A stretch of DNA of 64,000 nucleotides from Helicobacteraceae bacterium (lineage in GTDB: Bacteria > Campylobacterota > Campylobacteria > Campylobacterales > Sulfurimonadaceae), in the NCBI GenBank assembly GCA_015488775.1, contig WFNF01000041.1, forward strand, positions 1 to 64,000, given 5' to 3'. A program made the translations under genes and the position numbers. The notes under the pieces are model-generated. The model was given only the letters and a program-made list of their open reading frames with translations. It made no database searches and was not told the origin of the DNA. Shown here one piece after another: positions 47,205 through 55,704 of the stretch (position 1 is the stretch's first letter; the number at the start of each line of letters is the position of its first letter).

Positions 47205-47924
47205 TTAGTACCATTCTACATTTTGATTAACATCAGGTCTCCCCTCTAATGTTTTATATGGCTTAAACTGTGACTTATACGATAGCGATTGGTTTTCTTC
47301 TACATAGTACCCTAAATAAATCCAATGTAATCCTAATTTTTTAGCAAACTCTATTTGTTTATATATACTAAATTTGCCTAAAGAGAGATGTTTGTACTCT
47401 GGATCATAGTAAAAGTAAATAGAACTTATACCCTCATCCAATATATCAATCAAATCAACTGCAATTAGTTTCTCTTCATCATAATATGAAACTTCAAAAC
47501 CAAAATCACAATACCCCTTCACAAAAGAGTTATAATAATGTCTTAAATCAACATCCTCTTGCTCCCAATCTCTATGCTCTTTCATATATCTATGATATAT
47601 ATTAAAAAGCTCTATATGCTCAAGAGAGTGCCTTGGTCTAGTTATTTTAACTTCTAAGTTACTTGCTTTTTTTAGTATGCGTCTTGACGATTTAGATAGT
47701 AAATAATTATCTACATCAATTTTTATACTTTGGCACTCATTACAATCATTGCAAACTGGTCTAAAATACATCTCTCCAAAACGTCTCCATCCACTTTCTA
47801 TTAGTTTAGATGAGTAGTCTTTTGAGACATTCTGTATAACTCTGTAGTGAGTTCTTTGCTCTTTATTATCTAAGTAAGAGCATTTTTCATCGTACATACA
47901 TTCATTAATTTCATGATTATACAT
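47205..47924 (-). CDS. bpt: Aspartate/glutamate leucyltransferase
   Basis: Bpt moves Leu from Leu-tRNA onto proteins with N-terminal Asp or Glu, marking them for ClpS/ClpAP under the N-degron pathway. The 239 residues show the family N-terminus with paired Cys (ECMYDEKCSYL), WRRFGEMYFRPVCNDCNECQSIKI, RILKKASNLEV, and the GNAT-like C-terminal half with SSIYFYYDPEYKHLSLGKFSIYKQIEFAKKLGLHWIYLGYYV. The length is normal. It stands alone, convergent with the charged exported protein. Confidence 0.92.
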   Translation of the reverse strand: MYNHEINECMYDEKCSYLDNKEQRTHYRVIQNVSKDYSSKLIESGWRRFGEMYFRPVCNDCNECQSIKIDVDNYLLSKSSRRILKKASNLEVKITRPRHSLEHIELFNIYHRYMKEHRDWEQEDVDLRHYYNSFVKGYCDFGFEVSYYDEEKLIAVDLIDILDEGISSIYFYYDPEYKHLSLGKFSIYKQIEFAKKLGLHWIYLGYYVEENQSLSYKSQFKPYKTLEGRPDVNQNVEWY

Positions 47925-48009
47925 GCAAACTCCTACTTTTTTGAAATCATAGTTAAATATAGCTAAATTTTTGATATAGTTTTTACTTGAAATAAAATAA
48001 GGAGTGATT

Positions 48010-48324
48010 TTGGAAGTTTTAGTAAAATATAAAAAAATTATAAGTAGAGTTATAGGTATAGTTTTTATGACATTGTCTATTGGATATCTCTTTTGGGATT
48101 ATGCTAACTCGTCTGTGTCTGTAAGTCAAAGTGAGATTATGGCACAAAAAAGAGTTACTATGATGGAAGCTAGAAATGAAGCTAAAAGTAGTGCTAAGAG
48201 TACAGATAAACCATCATTAAGTAATGTAGATTTATATAAACAAAAAACTGATACAAAAATATTATTGATAATAATGGTCTTATTAGGAAGTGTCTCTTTT
48301 CTGTACTCATTCAAAAAATCTTAA
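48010..48324 (+). CDS. Small two-helix membrane protein
   Basis: A TTG at 48010 is the best start because AAGGAG (47999-48004) lies 5 bp before it; a GTG at 48004 in the same frame overlaps that ribosome site. The 104-residue product has two membrane helices (about 11-28, SRVIGIVFMTLSIGYLFW; and 80-98, ILLIIMVLLGSVSFLYSF) flanking a polar 50-residue loop rich in Lys and Ser. The family was not recognised. It lies 46 bp before the J-domain gene on the same strand. Confidence 0.6.
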   Translation: MEVLVKYKKIISRVIGIVFMTLSIGYLFWDYANSSVSVSQSEIMAQKRVTMMEARNEAKSSAKSTDKPSLSNVDLYKQKTDTKILLIIMVLLGSVSFLYSFKKS

Positions 48325-48370
48325 TTGGAACTGTTTTTGCTTAGTTATGTAAAAATAGTGAAGGTTAGAA

Positions 48371-49174
48371 ATGAATATCGTATTACAAAACAACCTAATT
48401 CACATAAAAATGGACTACAAATATCTAGCTAAGTCTTGGATGAAAGACCTTTTTGAAGTTTTTTCAAATGATCTTTTATTTTTACCAAAAGCAATTTTGA
48501 TTTTTGATAATGCTAAACACAATAAAGATAGAGTTAGATTTTTATCGCGTTTAGCTGACTTTTATTCTAGAGAAAAATCTTATGATGGTGACTTTTATTA
48601 TAAAGCATTAAAAGTTTACTCCTCTCAACCAATTAAGATAGAGTTGATCAATGTGCCACAAAGACATAATGTTAGTGTAGAACTATATGCTCACGATAGT
48701 TCAAGTGTAGTAATATCTTTGTTTGCACCTAATACATTTGTTATGGGATATATAAAATCTCAAATGGATATGTATATTATAAATGCTAGTGATACATCAG
48801 TTGTATTAAATGTTGAAAGTATGAAAGCAAAAACTAGACTAGAAAAACTACTTAACAAAAGACATATTTTAAACAACTCTATACAATACTCTTATGATTC
48901 AAACTTTATGCAAAGACTCTATGGTGACTTTGCTGGTTTTGATTTTGAAGATGACGAGGTAGATGAAAAAGTATCTGAGTTTATGCATTACTATACTGTT
49001 TTAGAGTGCCCCGTTGGTGCAAGTAGAGATATATTAAAAGATAGCTATAAAAAATTGGTGAAGATATATCATCCAGATAAGATTTTTAATGATTCACCAG
49101 ACTTAGTTACAAGATACACCCAAAAGTTTCAGTTACTACAAGAAGCTTATACTGCATTGAGAGTTGTTAGTTAG
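48371..49174 (+). CDS. J-domain (DnaJ-like) co-chaperone with a C-terminal J domain
   Basis: The 267 residues end in a J domain (about 205-267): YTVLECPVGASRDILKDSYKKLVKIYHPDK, with the HPD tripeptide that stimulates DnaK ATPase, and the final helix FQLLQEAYTAL. The first 200 residues are alpha/beta without recognised domains and probably select the client; there is no Gly/Phe region, zinc finger or membrane anchor, so this is a specialised rather than a general co-chaperone. A GTTAGAA ribosome site precedes the ATG. The 3' end overlaps the convergent kinase gene by 8 bp. Confidence 0.85.
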   Translation: MNIVLQNNLIHIKMDYKYLAKSWMKDLFEVFSNDLLFLPKAILIFDNAKHNKDRVRFLSRLADFYSREKSYDGDFYYKALKVYSSQPIKIELINVPQRHNVSVELYAHDSSSVVISLFAPNTFVMGYIKSQMDMYIINASDTSVVLNVESMKAKTRLEKLLNKRHILNNSIQYSYDSNFMQRLYGDFAGFDFEDDEVDEKVSEFMHYYTVLECPVGASRDILKDSYKKLVKIYHPDKIFNDSPDLVTRYTQKFQLLQEAYTALRVVS

Positions 49175-50129
49175 CTATAATTAAGCTAAAAACAGCTCCA
49201 TCATCAACATTTTTTACACTAAGTGCTCCACCCATTTTATGGGCTATTTGTGTGCTCATATATAGTCCAATTCCTGTGCCATTTGATTGCTCTTTTGTTG
49301 TAACATTTGGTTTAAATATATCGTTTATAACATTACTTGGTATTCCACCTGCATTATCAGCGATCTCTAAAAATATACCTTCTTTGTTTTTATAAAAATC
49401 AATATTTATAGTTCTATTTTTAGTTTCTTTCTCTATAAAAGCATCTTTGGCATTGTTGATTATGTTTATAACTAGATGTTTGAACTCATTTTCAATACCT
49501 TGTACAACTATCTCTTGATCAGAAAGTATATTTATCTCTATCTGATTTTTCATAAACTCATCTTTTGTTAAGATTAAAACACTTCCAATAGTACGTTTTA
49601 ATCCAAATGTACTTACATCTTTATTTGGTCTAAAAAATGTTCTAAACTCTTTTAGAGTAGACACCATATGCTCAATTTGATTTTGTATATCCTCTACATA
49701 TGTTGAGATATAACCCTTTGAGATGATATTATCATCATAATCACTACTTAAGAGGTCTGTAAGCATACTTATAGCATTTAAAGGTTGTTTCCATTGATGA
49801 GCAACTGCATCCATCATTTCGCCAACTGCTGCCATTTTACTTTGTTGTTCCAACATCTTTAAAGATTGTTCAGACTTTTTTTTCTCTTGGTATATTTGAG
49901 CTTTTTGTCTTTCGTTTTCCTCTTGTAAAATTTCCTCATGTTCTTCACCACGAAGAAGGAGAAGTTTTAACTGCTCTTCAAAGTCAAATTTATTTTTTGT
50001 AGTAAAAGATTTATGTAAAGCATCAGTTAATTCTTTTGCACTCATTTTTTCATAAATGCTGACAGGATTTTTTCTGCGTTTTATAGATGGTGATGATTTG
50101 ATAAAAGGGGAATTGTTTTTATTAAACAT
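49167..50129 (-). CDS. Cytoplasmic sensor histidine kinase
   Basis: The 320 residues have no membrane segment. A charged N-terminal coiled coil (about 40-105) leads to the dimerisation/phosphoacceptor helix with the His in VAHQWKQPLNAISM (about residue 112), then an ATPase domain with N-box NIINNAKDAF, DNAGGI (G1) and GTGIGLYMS (G2). The HQWKQPL form is common in Campylobacterota kinases. No response regulator is adjacent; the nearest is the HD-GYP regulator at 51851, beyond glnA. Signal and partner are unknown. Confidence 0.88.
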   Translation of the reverse strand: MFNKNNSPFIKSSPSIKRRKNPVSIYEKMSAKELTDALHKSFTTKNKFDFEEQLKLLLLRGEEHEEILQEENERQKAQIYQEKKKSEQSLKMLEQQSKMAAVGEMMDAVAHQWKQPLNAISMLTDLLSSDYDDNIISKGYISTYVEDIQNQIEHMVSTLKEFRTFFRPNKDVSTFGLKRTIGSVLILTKDEFMKNQIEINILSDQEIVVQGIENEFKHLVINIINNAKDAFIEKETKNRTINIDFYKNKEGIFLEIADNAGGIPSNVINDIFKPNVTTKEQSNGTGIGLYMSTQIAHKMGGALSVKNVDDGAVFSLIIAN

Positions 50130-50235
50130 ATTAAAAATATATCATATTTGATATAGTGTAAAGTTTAATTGACTGGTTTTTAGTAGATGTTTTTGATTTT
50201 TTTATTAAAAAAGAACTTTTTTTAATAAAACAAAC

Positions 50236-50253
50236 AGATGGAAAGAACCATCT
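50236..50253 (-). terminator. Second hairpin downstream of glnA
   Basis: AGATGG-TTCTTT-CCATCT on the minus strand, followed by GTTTGTTTTATT. It lies just beyond the stop-overlapping glnA terminator and may act as a backup. Confidence 0.5.
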
Positions 50254-50254
50254 A

Positions 50255-50288
50255 TTTATAAAAAAGTGTTAATACCTAGGTATTAACA
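50255..50288 (-). terminator. glnA terminator overlapping the stop codon
   Basis: A 22-bp perfect palindrome (50267-50288) folds as TGTTAATAC-CTAG-GTATTAACA and is followed on the minus strand by CTTTTTTAT. The glnA stop codon (50283-50285) lies inside the stem, so a ribosome at the stop would cover half the hairpin. Confidence 0.75.
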
Positions 50289-51713
50289 TTGGTAAGTTGA
50301 TTTAAATTCGTAAGCAGTTGGACGACCTTCATCAGGATAAATGTCTCTTTCAAATTTATAGTGTTGGTAAGCTTCTATCATCTCATCAGTAAAAACTGGT
50401 TTAAGGAAATCATTATCACCAATTAAGCCCTCTATCGCTTCACGTAAAGTATGTGGCATTTGTGGAATACCTTTTTCACGAATCTCATCAAGAGAAAGTT
50501 CAAATAAATCTTCATCCATTGGACCTACAGGATTAGTTCCCTCTTTGATTCCATCAAGACCAGCAAGCATCATAACAGCAAATGCAAGGTAAGGACATGA
50601 AGTAGAGTCTGGGAATCTCATCTCAATACGCGTAGCCATCTCACCAGCACCATAAGGGATACGACAAGCAGCAGAACGGTTTTGTGAAGAGTAAGTTAAG
50701 ATACTTGGAGCTTCATAACCAGGAATAAGTCTCTTGTATGAGTTAGTTGAAGCATTTGTAAAGGCAGCAACTGCTTTAGCATGTTTAAAGATACCACCAG
50801 CGTAGTTAATAGCCATATCAGAAAGATTACCATAAGCTCCTTCGTTATAGAAAAGGTTTTTACCATTTTTCCATAATGATTGGTGAACGTGCATACCGTT
50901 ACCATTATCACCATAAAGTGGTTTAGGCATAAATGTTGCAGTTTTACCATTAAGGTGAGCAATCATTTTTACTACATATTTGTACTTTTGAACATTATCA
51001 GATGCACCAATGATGTCAGAGAAAACTATACCGATTTCACCTTGACCTTGTGCTACTTCGTGGTGACCAAGAATAACTTCAAGACCAACTTGCTCAAGAA
51101 CTTGCATCATCTCAGCTCTCATATCTACCATAGAATCTGTAGGTTGAACAGGGAAGTATCCACCTTTAGTTCCAGGACGGTGAGCCGTATTGTACATATC
51201 TTTATAGTTAGTGTTTGAGTTCCACTCACCCTCTTCAGTATCTACTCTATAACCTGCTTCATTGATATTGTCAACAAATGTTACATCATCAAAGATAAAA
51301 AATTCGTTTTCAGGACCAAAGTAAGCAGCATCAGCTATACCAATATCTTCAGCATGTTTAAGCGCTTTTTTAGCGATTGAACGAGGACATTTTTCATATA
51401 ACTCACCCTTGTAAATATCAAAAATATCACAAATAAGGATTATTGTTTGATCAGCAGTAAATGGATCAAGAAATGCAGTTTCAACATCTGCTTTAAGTAG
51501 CATATCTGACTTGTTAATTGGTTGCCATGCTTCAATTGATGAACCATCAAATGGAAAACCACCCTCAATGTTACCTTCATTTACAGCGCTCATTCTGTAA
51601 GTTAGGTGATGCCATGCACCTTTGATATCTGTGAAACGTAAGTCAACAAATTCAACTTCATTCTCTTTACAAAATGTAAAAAACTCTTCTGTATTATTAA
51701 CAAATTTACCCAT
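50283..51713 (-). CDS. glnA: Glutamine synthetase type I
   Basis: GlnA makes glutamine from glutamate, ammonia and ATP; it forms a dodecamer. The 476 residues are full length with [11 protein letters not shown] (about 53-63), [13 protein letters not shown] (131-143), [11 protein letters not shown] (217-227), [12 protein letters not shown] (271-282), the flap and [10 protein letters not shown] (345-354). The adenylylation site of enteric enzymes (NLYDLP) reads DLFELS here, with Phe 404 in place of Tyr, so this enzyme cannot be adenylylated there; the same loss is known in Helicobacter pylori. AGGAG precedes the ATG. An inverted repeat covers the promoter. Confidence 0.98.
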   Translation of the reverse strand: MGKFVNNTEEFFTFCKENEVEFVDLRFTDIKGAWHHLTYRMSAVNEGNIEGGFPFDGSSIEAWQPINKSDMLLKADVETAFLDPFTADQTIILICDIFDIYKGELYEKCPRSIAKKALKHAEDIGIADAAYFGPENEFFIFDDVTFVDNINEAGYRVDTEEGEWNSNTNYKDMYNTAHRPGTKGGYFPVQPTDSMVDMRAEMMQVLEQVGLEVILGHHEVAQGQGEIGIVFSDIIGASDNVQKYKYVVKMIAHLNGKTATFMPKPLYGDNGNGMHVHQSLWKNGKNLFYNEGAYGNLSDMAINYAGGIFKHAKAVAAFTNASTNSYKRLIPGYEAPSILTYSSQNRSAACRIPYGAGEMATRIEMRFPDSTSCPYLAFAVMMLAGLDGIKEGTNPVGPMDEDLFELSLDEIREKGIPQMPHTLREAIEGLIGDNDFLKPVFTDEMIEAYQHYKFERDIYPDEGRPTAYEFKSTYQC

Positions 51714-51758
51714 TTAAACTCTCCTGTAAGGTTTTGATTTTAAAATAAAAATTTAGGT

Positions 51759-51789
51759 AGTATAACTAAGTAAATGTAAATACTTAGTT
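51759..51789 (-). promoter_or_regulatory. glnA promoter with inverted-repeat operator
   Basis: On the minus strand TATACT (51764-51759) is a good -10. Directly upstream, AACTAAGTA and TACTTAGTT (51764-51789) form a perfect 9-bp inverted repeat with an 8-bp spacer, covering the region where a -35 box would be. This position suits a repressor or a class II activator. Confidence 0.6.
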
Positions 51790-51850
51790 TATGAGTGATT
51801 AAAATGTGGGCAATACGATTTTTATGTTTCAAAGATGGACATTTAGGCTC

Positions 51851-52858
51851 TTAACCTCTGTACTTTTCCTCAATCTCTAAAAACTCTCCAAAATTATCCA
51901 TAAGTAAATCTACTATTCGAGGATCAAAATGTTTACCTCTTTTTGATTTAAAAAATGAGAAAACATCATTTAGATGCCAACCTTTTTTGTATCCTCTTGG
52001 TGAGACTAAGGCATCAAACACATCTGCTAAAGCAACTATCCTTGCTATTATGTGTATTTGGTCACCTTTTAGACCTCTTGGGTATCCTGTTCCATCATAC
52101 ATCTCATGGTGTTGATGAGCAACAATTGCCGCTAACTTCATTAGTGGTAAATTAGACTTTTTTAAGATATCGTAGCCATTTTGTGCATGTTGCCTCATAA
52201 TTACAAAATCTTCTTTGCTAAGATTTTTTTCACTTTTAAGTATAGCATCTGGTATAGATACCTTTCCAACATCATGCATAGCTGCAGCAAGTTTTATCAT
52301 TTTTGATCTCTCTGCATCATAGCCCAATAGCTTAGACATTAAACATGAGTATTCTGAAACCCTTTTAACATGATGTTTTGTAACTTCACAATGTTTATCT
52401 GAAAGTTCACTCATCATATATATAAGTTCATTTTGAGTTTTTTCTAACTCCATATCTGTTACAAATTTTAACTTTAAATGGTTTTTCACACGCATCAAAA
52501 GCTCATGTGCAACAAATGGTTTAGATATATAATCAACTCCACCAACGTTATAACATTTTGCTATGCCCTGAGTATCTGTAACAGCAGTTAAAAAAATTAT
52601 TGGTATTTTACTAACTTTACTTTTTGAACGTTTTAAAATTTGTGCAACTTTATAACCATCAAGATTTGGCATCATGACATCTAAAAGTATTAAGTCGATA
52701 TGGGGATTTTTTTGAAGATACTCTAAGGCTTCTTGACCACAAGAAGCAGTAGAAATTTTGTAGCCCTTTTTATCTAGTATATTTTTAACAAGTATAAGGT
52801 TTGTTTTTGTATCATCCACACATAATATATGGAATGTTTTATCTTCAATCTCTTTCAT
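51851..52858 (-). CDS. Response regulator with HD-GYP phosphodiesterase domain
   Basis: The 335 residues have a receiver domain (about 10-125: Asp 15-16, phospho-acceptor Asp 60 in ILLDVMMPNLDG, Thr 91, Lys 113) joined by a helix to an HD-GYP domain (about 150-335) with HD at 195-196 (MHDVGK), HQHHE at 249-252 and GTGYP at 256-260. HD-GYP proteins such as RpfG break down cyclic di-GMP, so phosphorylation would lower the messenger and favour motility. All metal and GYP residues are intact, so activity is expected. Divergent from a chemoreceptor-like gene. Confidence 0.93.
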   Translation of the reverse strand: MKEIEDKTFHILCVDDTKTNLILVKNILDKKGYKISTASCGQEALEYLQKNPHIDLILLDVMMPNLDGYKVAQILKRSKSKVSKIPIIFLTAVTDTQGIAKCYNVGGVDYISKPFVAHELLMRVKNHLKLKFVTDMELEKTQNELIYMMSELSDKHCEVTKHHVKRVSEYSCLMSKLLGYDAERSKMIKLAAAMHDVGKVSIPDAILKSEKNLSKEDFVIMRQHAQNGYDILKKSNLPLMKLAAIVAHQHHEMYDGTGYPRGLKGDQIHIIARIVALADVFDALVSPRGYKKGWHLNDVFSFFKSKRGKHFDPRIVDLLMDNFGEFLEIEEKYRG

Positions 52859-52916
52859 TGCATAAGTATATCCTCTTTTTAGTATTAATTGGTACTAAAA
52901 ATGCTTATTTGGAAGT

Positions 52917-54017
52917 ATGAAAAAACTTTTGTTTATAACTATTACCTTACTCTATTTTATGTTAAATTTTTTTATATATAAAATAGAACCGAATTTTACA
53001 AGTTTTGAGCTAAATAAAAATGATTTAGCTAAATTAAATAATGAGTACAATACATTAAAAGATATAGTAGATACTTCTAGCCTCTTAACGGAGAAAAGAG
53101 TTGAATTACTTTTTTTGATTCAAGCTACTTATGAAAAAATTGTAACCGACATAAACATACAAAATGGTGCAAATGATTTAGAACAGATAAAAAAATCTAG
53201 CTCAAAATTTATCTCAAATCTTCTTGAATCAAATGACGATTACTCTTTGTTAGCAACACATTATGCAAGGTTGAACGAGATATCTGATACTTTACATAAC
53301 ACAAAAGTTGAGCAAAAAGTGAAGTCCAAATTTATTTTGTATTTTGTGAGCTTTTTACTATACCTTAGCTCTCTTGTAAGTTTGTTTTTTGTATTAAAAA
53401 AAGAGATTATAATTGTAGAAAAAAATAAGTTAATTAAAAAAATTGAGATTATATCTGATAAAAATGAAGCTACGATAAGTGAAAATGAAGAGACTTTTTC
53501 TAAAGTTATTGAAAAAAATAGGCTAGAAAATCAGGAAAAAACTATATTGTTAAAAGAGTCTATAGACTCTAATAAAGAGTTAGAAAAAAACTTTAAAAGT
53601 ATCTCTTATAAAAAAGAAATTTTAGAAAACGAGCTTGAAACTATAAAAAATATAAAAGATGAGTTACAAAGTGAGATAAATATTCTTAAAGAGCAACTTA
53701 ACAAAGATTTACAGAATAAAAAGTTAAAAGAGAGCAAGACATTTGAAGTAGATAAAAAAGAGTTAATAGTTGAATTGGTGTCTGAGTTGCAAAATATTGA
53801 TCACTCAGTTGATATCATAAATGATATCTCTGATCAAACATCACTTTTAGCTTTAAATGCTGCTATAGAAGCTGCTCGTGCTGGGGATCACGGAAGAGGC
53901 TTTGCAGTTGTAGCGGATGAAGTTAGAAAGTTATCAGAAAAAACTGTTGTATCATTAAAAGGGATAAAAGCAACCTCTAAAGTTATAAACCAAATCTCAA
54001 GTGAATTATCTCTTTAG
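52917..54017 (+). CDS. Methyl-accepting chemotaxis-like protein lacking most of the return helix
   Basis: The 366 residues have a membrane helix at 4-24, a periplasmic helical sensor of about 110 residues, a second membrane helix (about 141-161), then a long charged coiled coil without a HAMP domain. The chemoreceptor hairpin tip is intact ([18 protein letters not shown], then [17 protein letters not shown], about 306-340), but the protein stops about 25 residues later, where a normal receptor continues for over 100 residues. The stop is genuine in this sequence and the downstream gene is unrelated, on the other strand, overlapping by 4 bp. CheA/CheW contact through the tip remains possible; methylation sites are largely missing. 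Confidence 0.82.
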   Translation: MKKLLFITITLLYFMLNFFIYKIEPNFTSFELNKNDLAKLNNEYNTLKDIVDTSSLLTEKRVELLFLIQATYEKIVTDINIQNGANDLEQIKKSSSKFISNLLESNDDYSLLATHYARLNEISDTLHNTKVEQKVKSKFILYFVSFLLYLSSLVSLFFVLKKEIIIVEKNKLIKKIEIISDKNEATISENEETFSKVIEKNRLENQEKTILLKESIDSNKELEKNFKSISYKKEILENELETIKNIKDELQSEINILKEQLNKDLQNKKLKESKTFEVDKKELIVELVSELQNIDHSVDIINDISDQTSLLALNAAIEAARAGDHGRGFAVVADEVRKLSEKTVVSLKGIKATSKVINQISSELSL

Positions 54018-54340
54018 ATAGTTTCAATATCTATAAGTTCAATTCTTGAACAATCTTTTTTAAAAAGTTTTTTAGATGTTGCATCACTCTCTGCTAGTTC
54101 AAGAAGATCAGCAAAATCATCTTTTTCAACCTCTAAAGTTTGTTTCTCTTTAGAAGTTTTAATGTAAAGTTTTACATCTGTTTCATTAGAATCTAAGTCT
54201 ATATTTCTAACACCTTTTGCAAATTCACTTTTTATAGCTTTAGATGTTTTTTCATTTTCTAAAAGCTCTTTTAGAGTAAACTCTATGTTTGTATCGCTAT
54301 CACAAAGTACTTGGTATGTTACTAAGATTTTGCCCTCCAT
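54014..54340 (-). CDS. Small acidic cytoplasmic protein, unknown function
   Basis: The 108 residues ([16 protein letters not shown], then alternating charged helices and strands) contain no membrane or signal segment and no recognised family. The start overlaps the stop of the beta-barrel gene by 1 nt (TAATG), so the two are translated together; its 3' end overlaps the convergent chemoreceptor by 4 bp. Confidence 0.6.
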   Translation of the reverse strand: MEGKILVTYQVLCDSDTNIEFTLKELLENEKTSKAIKSEFAKGVRNIDLDSNETDVKLYIKTSKEKQTLEVEKDDFADLLELAESDATSKKLFKKDCSRIELIDIETI

Positions 54341-54918
54341 TATTTTACATCCTTCACATATATACGTTTTTTATAAAATTGAGCATCATTAAAAAATATT
54401 TTTATCCCTAAACTTCCAACAACCGAGTTAGCAGGACCTTGGTATTGATTAAAAAACTCTTTAAAGAAAAATCTGAACCTATAGTTAAGATCTAAACTCA
54501 ATTCAACTTTATTAAAAAGTACATAATTTACACCAACTCCAGTGTTTGCATGTAGATTTACATCATACTTACCATCTGTAAATATAGTTGAGAATCCTCC
54601 ACCTGCTTGAACATAAGGATTAAAGTTGTTAATTGAGTTTAAATCAAAAGCGTACCTGCTTAAGAAATCAAATTGGCTTTGATGACCATAGTACGAAGAG
54701 TAGGTATGCATAGTTGAGTAGTTATATGATGCGATAAATGCATACTTATCGCTATATCCATAGCCTATACTAAGGGATGTTCCATTTGCATCAAAGGTTC
54801 TGTATTGTGCAGTTGTATAATCGTGTAGATATATTTTTTCTTTTGTTGCATCTAGTCCCACAAATACATTTGCAAGTAGATTTGTATATAAAAATATTAA
54901 AAATAGTAGTTTTTTCAT
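54340..54918 (-). CDS. Small outer-membrane beta-barrel protein
   Basis: The 192 residues begin with a signal peptide (MKKLLFLIFLYTNLLANVF) and continue with about eight amphipathic strands typical of OmpX/OmpW-like barrels (SLSIGYGYSDKYAFIASYNY, NPYVQAGGGFSTIF, HANTGVGVNYVLF, ELSLDLNYRFRFFF, VVGSLGIKIFF). Unlike a classic barrel, it continues after the last strand with a short tail, YKKRIYVKDVK. Function unknown; structural porin or adhesin are both possible. Coupled to the small acidic protein gene. Confidence 0.75.
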   Translation of the reverse strand: MKKLLFLIFLYTNLLANVFVGLDATKEKIYLHDYTTAQYRTFDANGTSLSIGYGYSDKYAFIASYNYSTMHTYSSYYGHQSQFDFLSRYAFDLNSINNFNPYVQAGGGFSTIFTDGKYDVNLHANTGVGVNYVLFNKVELSLDLNYRFRFFFKEFFNQYQGPANSVVGSLGIKIFFNDAQFYKKRIYVKDVK

Positions 54919-54977
54919 CTGTTTTCCTGTAAAATAATATGGAAGTATAACTAATTAGAAAAAAAAGAGGGATTAAT

Positions 54978-55526
54978 ATGTCGCAAAATACAATTTTATA
55001 TATAGTTGTGGGTTTAATCTTAGCAATTTTACTAGGAATTGGAGTTTACTATCTGCTTAGATATTTAAGAGGTAGTATAAAAATAACTTTAAATAAAAAG
55101 GCTTACGGTGGAGATGAAGAGATTCATGGTTCTTTTGATTTACATGCAAAAAAACCTATAGAGGGTAACTTTTTAGTAGCTAGACTTATCTGTACAAAAA
55201 AAGTTGAATATACAAATCAAGATAATGATTCAAGTAATTCAAGTACTCAAAATAGTACAAGGACTTATGAGGTTTATAGATATGAAAATATGATTGAACA
55301 AGGCTCTTTTTATGATGCAGGTTTTACTAAAACTTATGAGTTTACATTAAAAACACCAGATGCACAAAAATCAAATGCACTTGTAGATATGTTAAGTACA
55401 GCAATGAACTTTTTAAGTGATAAAAGAATCACTTTTAAGTGGCATGTTGAGGTTGTTCTTGATGCTGAGGGTATAGACTTAGCTGATACTCAAAAGGTAT
55501 ATGTGAATTTATCAAGTATAACTTAA
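54978..55526 (+). CDS. Membrane-anchored beta-sandwich protein, arrestin/Spo0M-like
   Basis: The 182 residues have one N-terminal membrane helix (about 6-27) followed by a beta-sandwich: SIKITLNKKAYGGDEEIHGSFDLHAKKPIEG is the pattern seen at the start of arrestin-like and Spo0M-like folds, and FKWHVEVVLDAEGIDL with a final -VYVNL fits the second strand set. This is a fold guess; no function is known. AGAGGG lies 8 bp before the ATG. The stop codon TAA is part of the TTAA that borders the third inverted-repeat element, so the insertion may have set the present C-terminus. Confidence 0.65.
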   Translation: MSQNTILYIVVGLILAILLGIGVYYLLRYLRGSIKITLNKKAYGGDEEIHGSFDLHAKKPIEGNFLVARLICTKKVEYTNQDNDSSNSSTQNSTRTYEVYRYENMIEQGSFYDAGFTKTYEFTLKTPDAQKSNALVDMLSTAMNFLSDKRITFKWHVEVVLDAEGIDLADTQKVYVNLSSIT

Positions 55527-55598
55527 ACCCAAATTTTGTAGTAGAAAACTTGAAATAAGTGCCTATGCTTCTTGTTCTCTACTGCATAATCTGGTTAA
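55523..55598 (-). mobile_element. Miniature inverted-repeat element, copy 3 (internally deleted, 76 bp)
   Basis: The left end AACCCAAATTTTGTAGTAG and right end CTACTGCATAATCTGGTT are diverged forms of the 19-bp terminal repeat, with TTAA at both borders. Subterminal matches (GTAGAAAACTT on the left; reverse complement GAGAACAAG on the right) place it in the opposite orientation to copies 1 and 2. About 90 bp of the interior, including the hairpin, is missing. Confidence 0.65.
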
Positions 55599-55704
55599 AG
55601 TTGCCATATACTTTTTTGATATAAAAAGTGTAAAAAAATGTTTTTAGTTTGATTTTATTGTTTTTATGGTTTAATAAATAGTATAAAATATATTAAGGTA
55701 TAAA

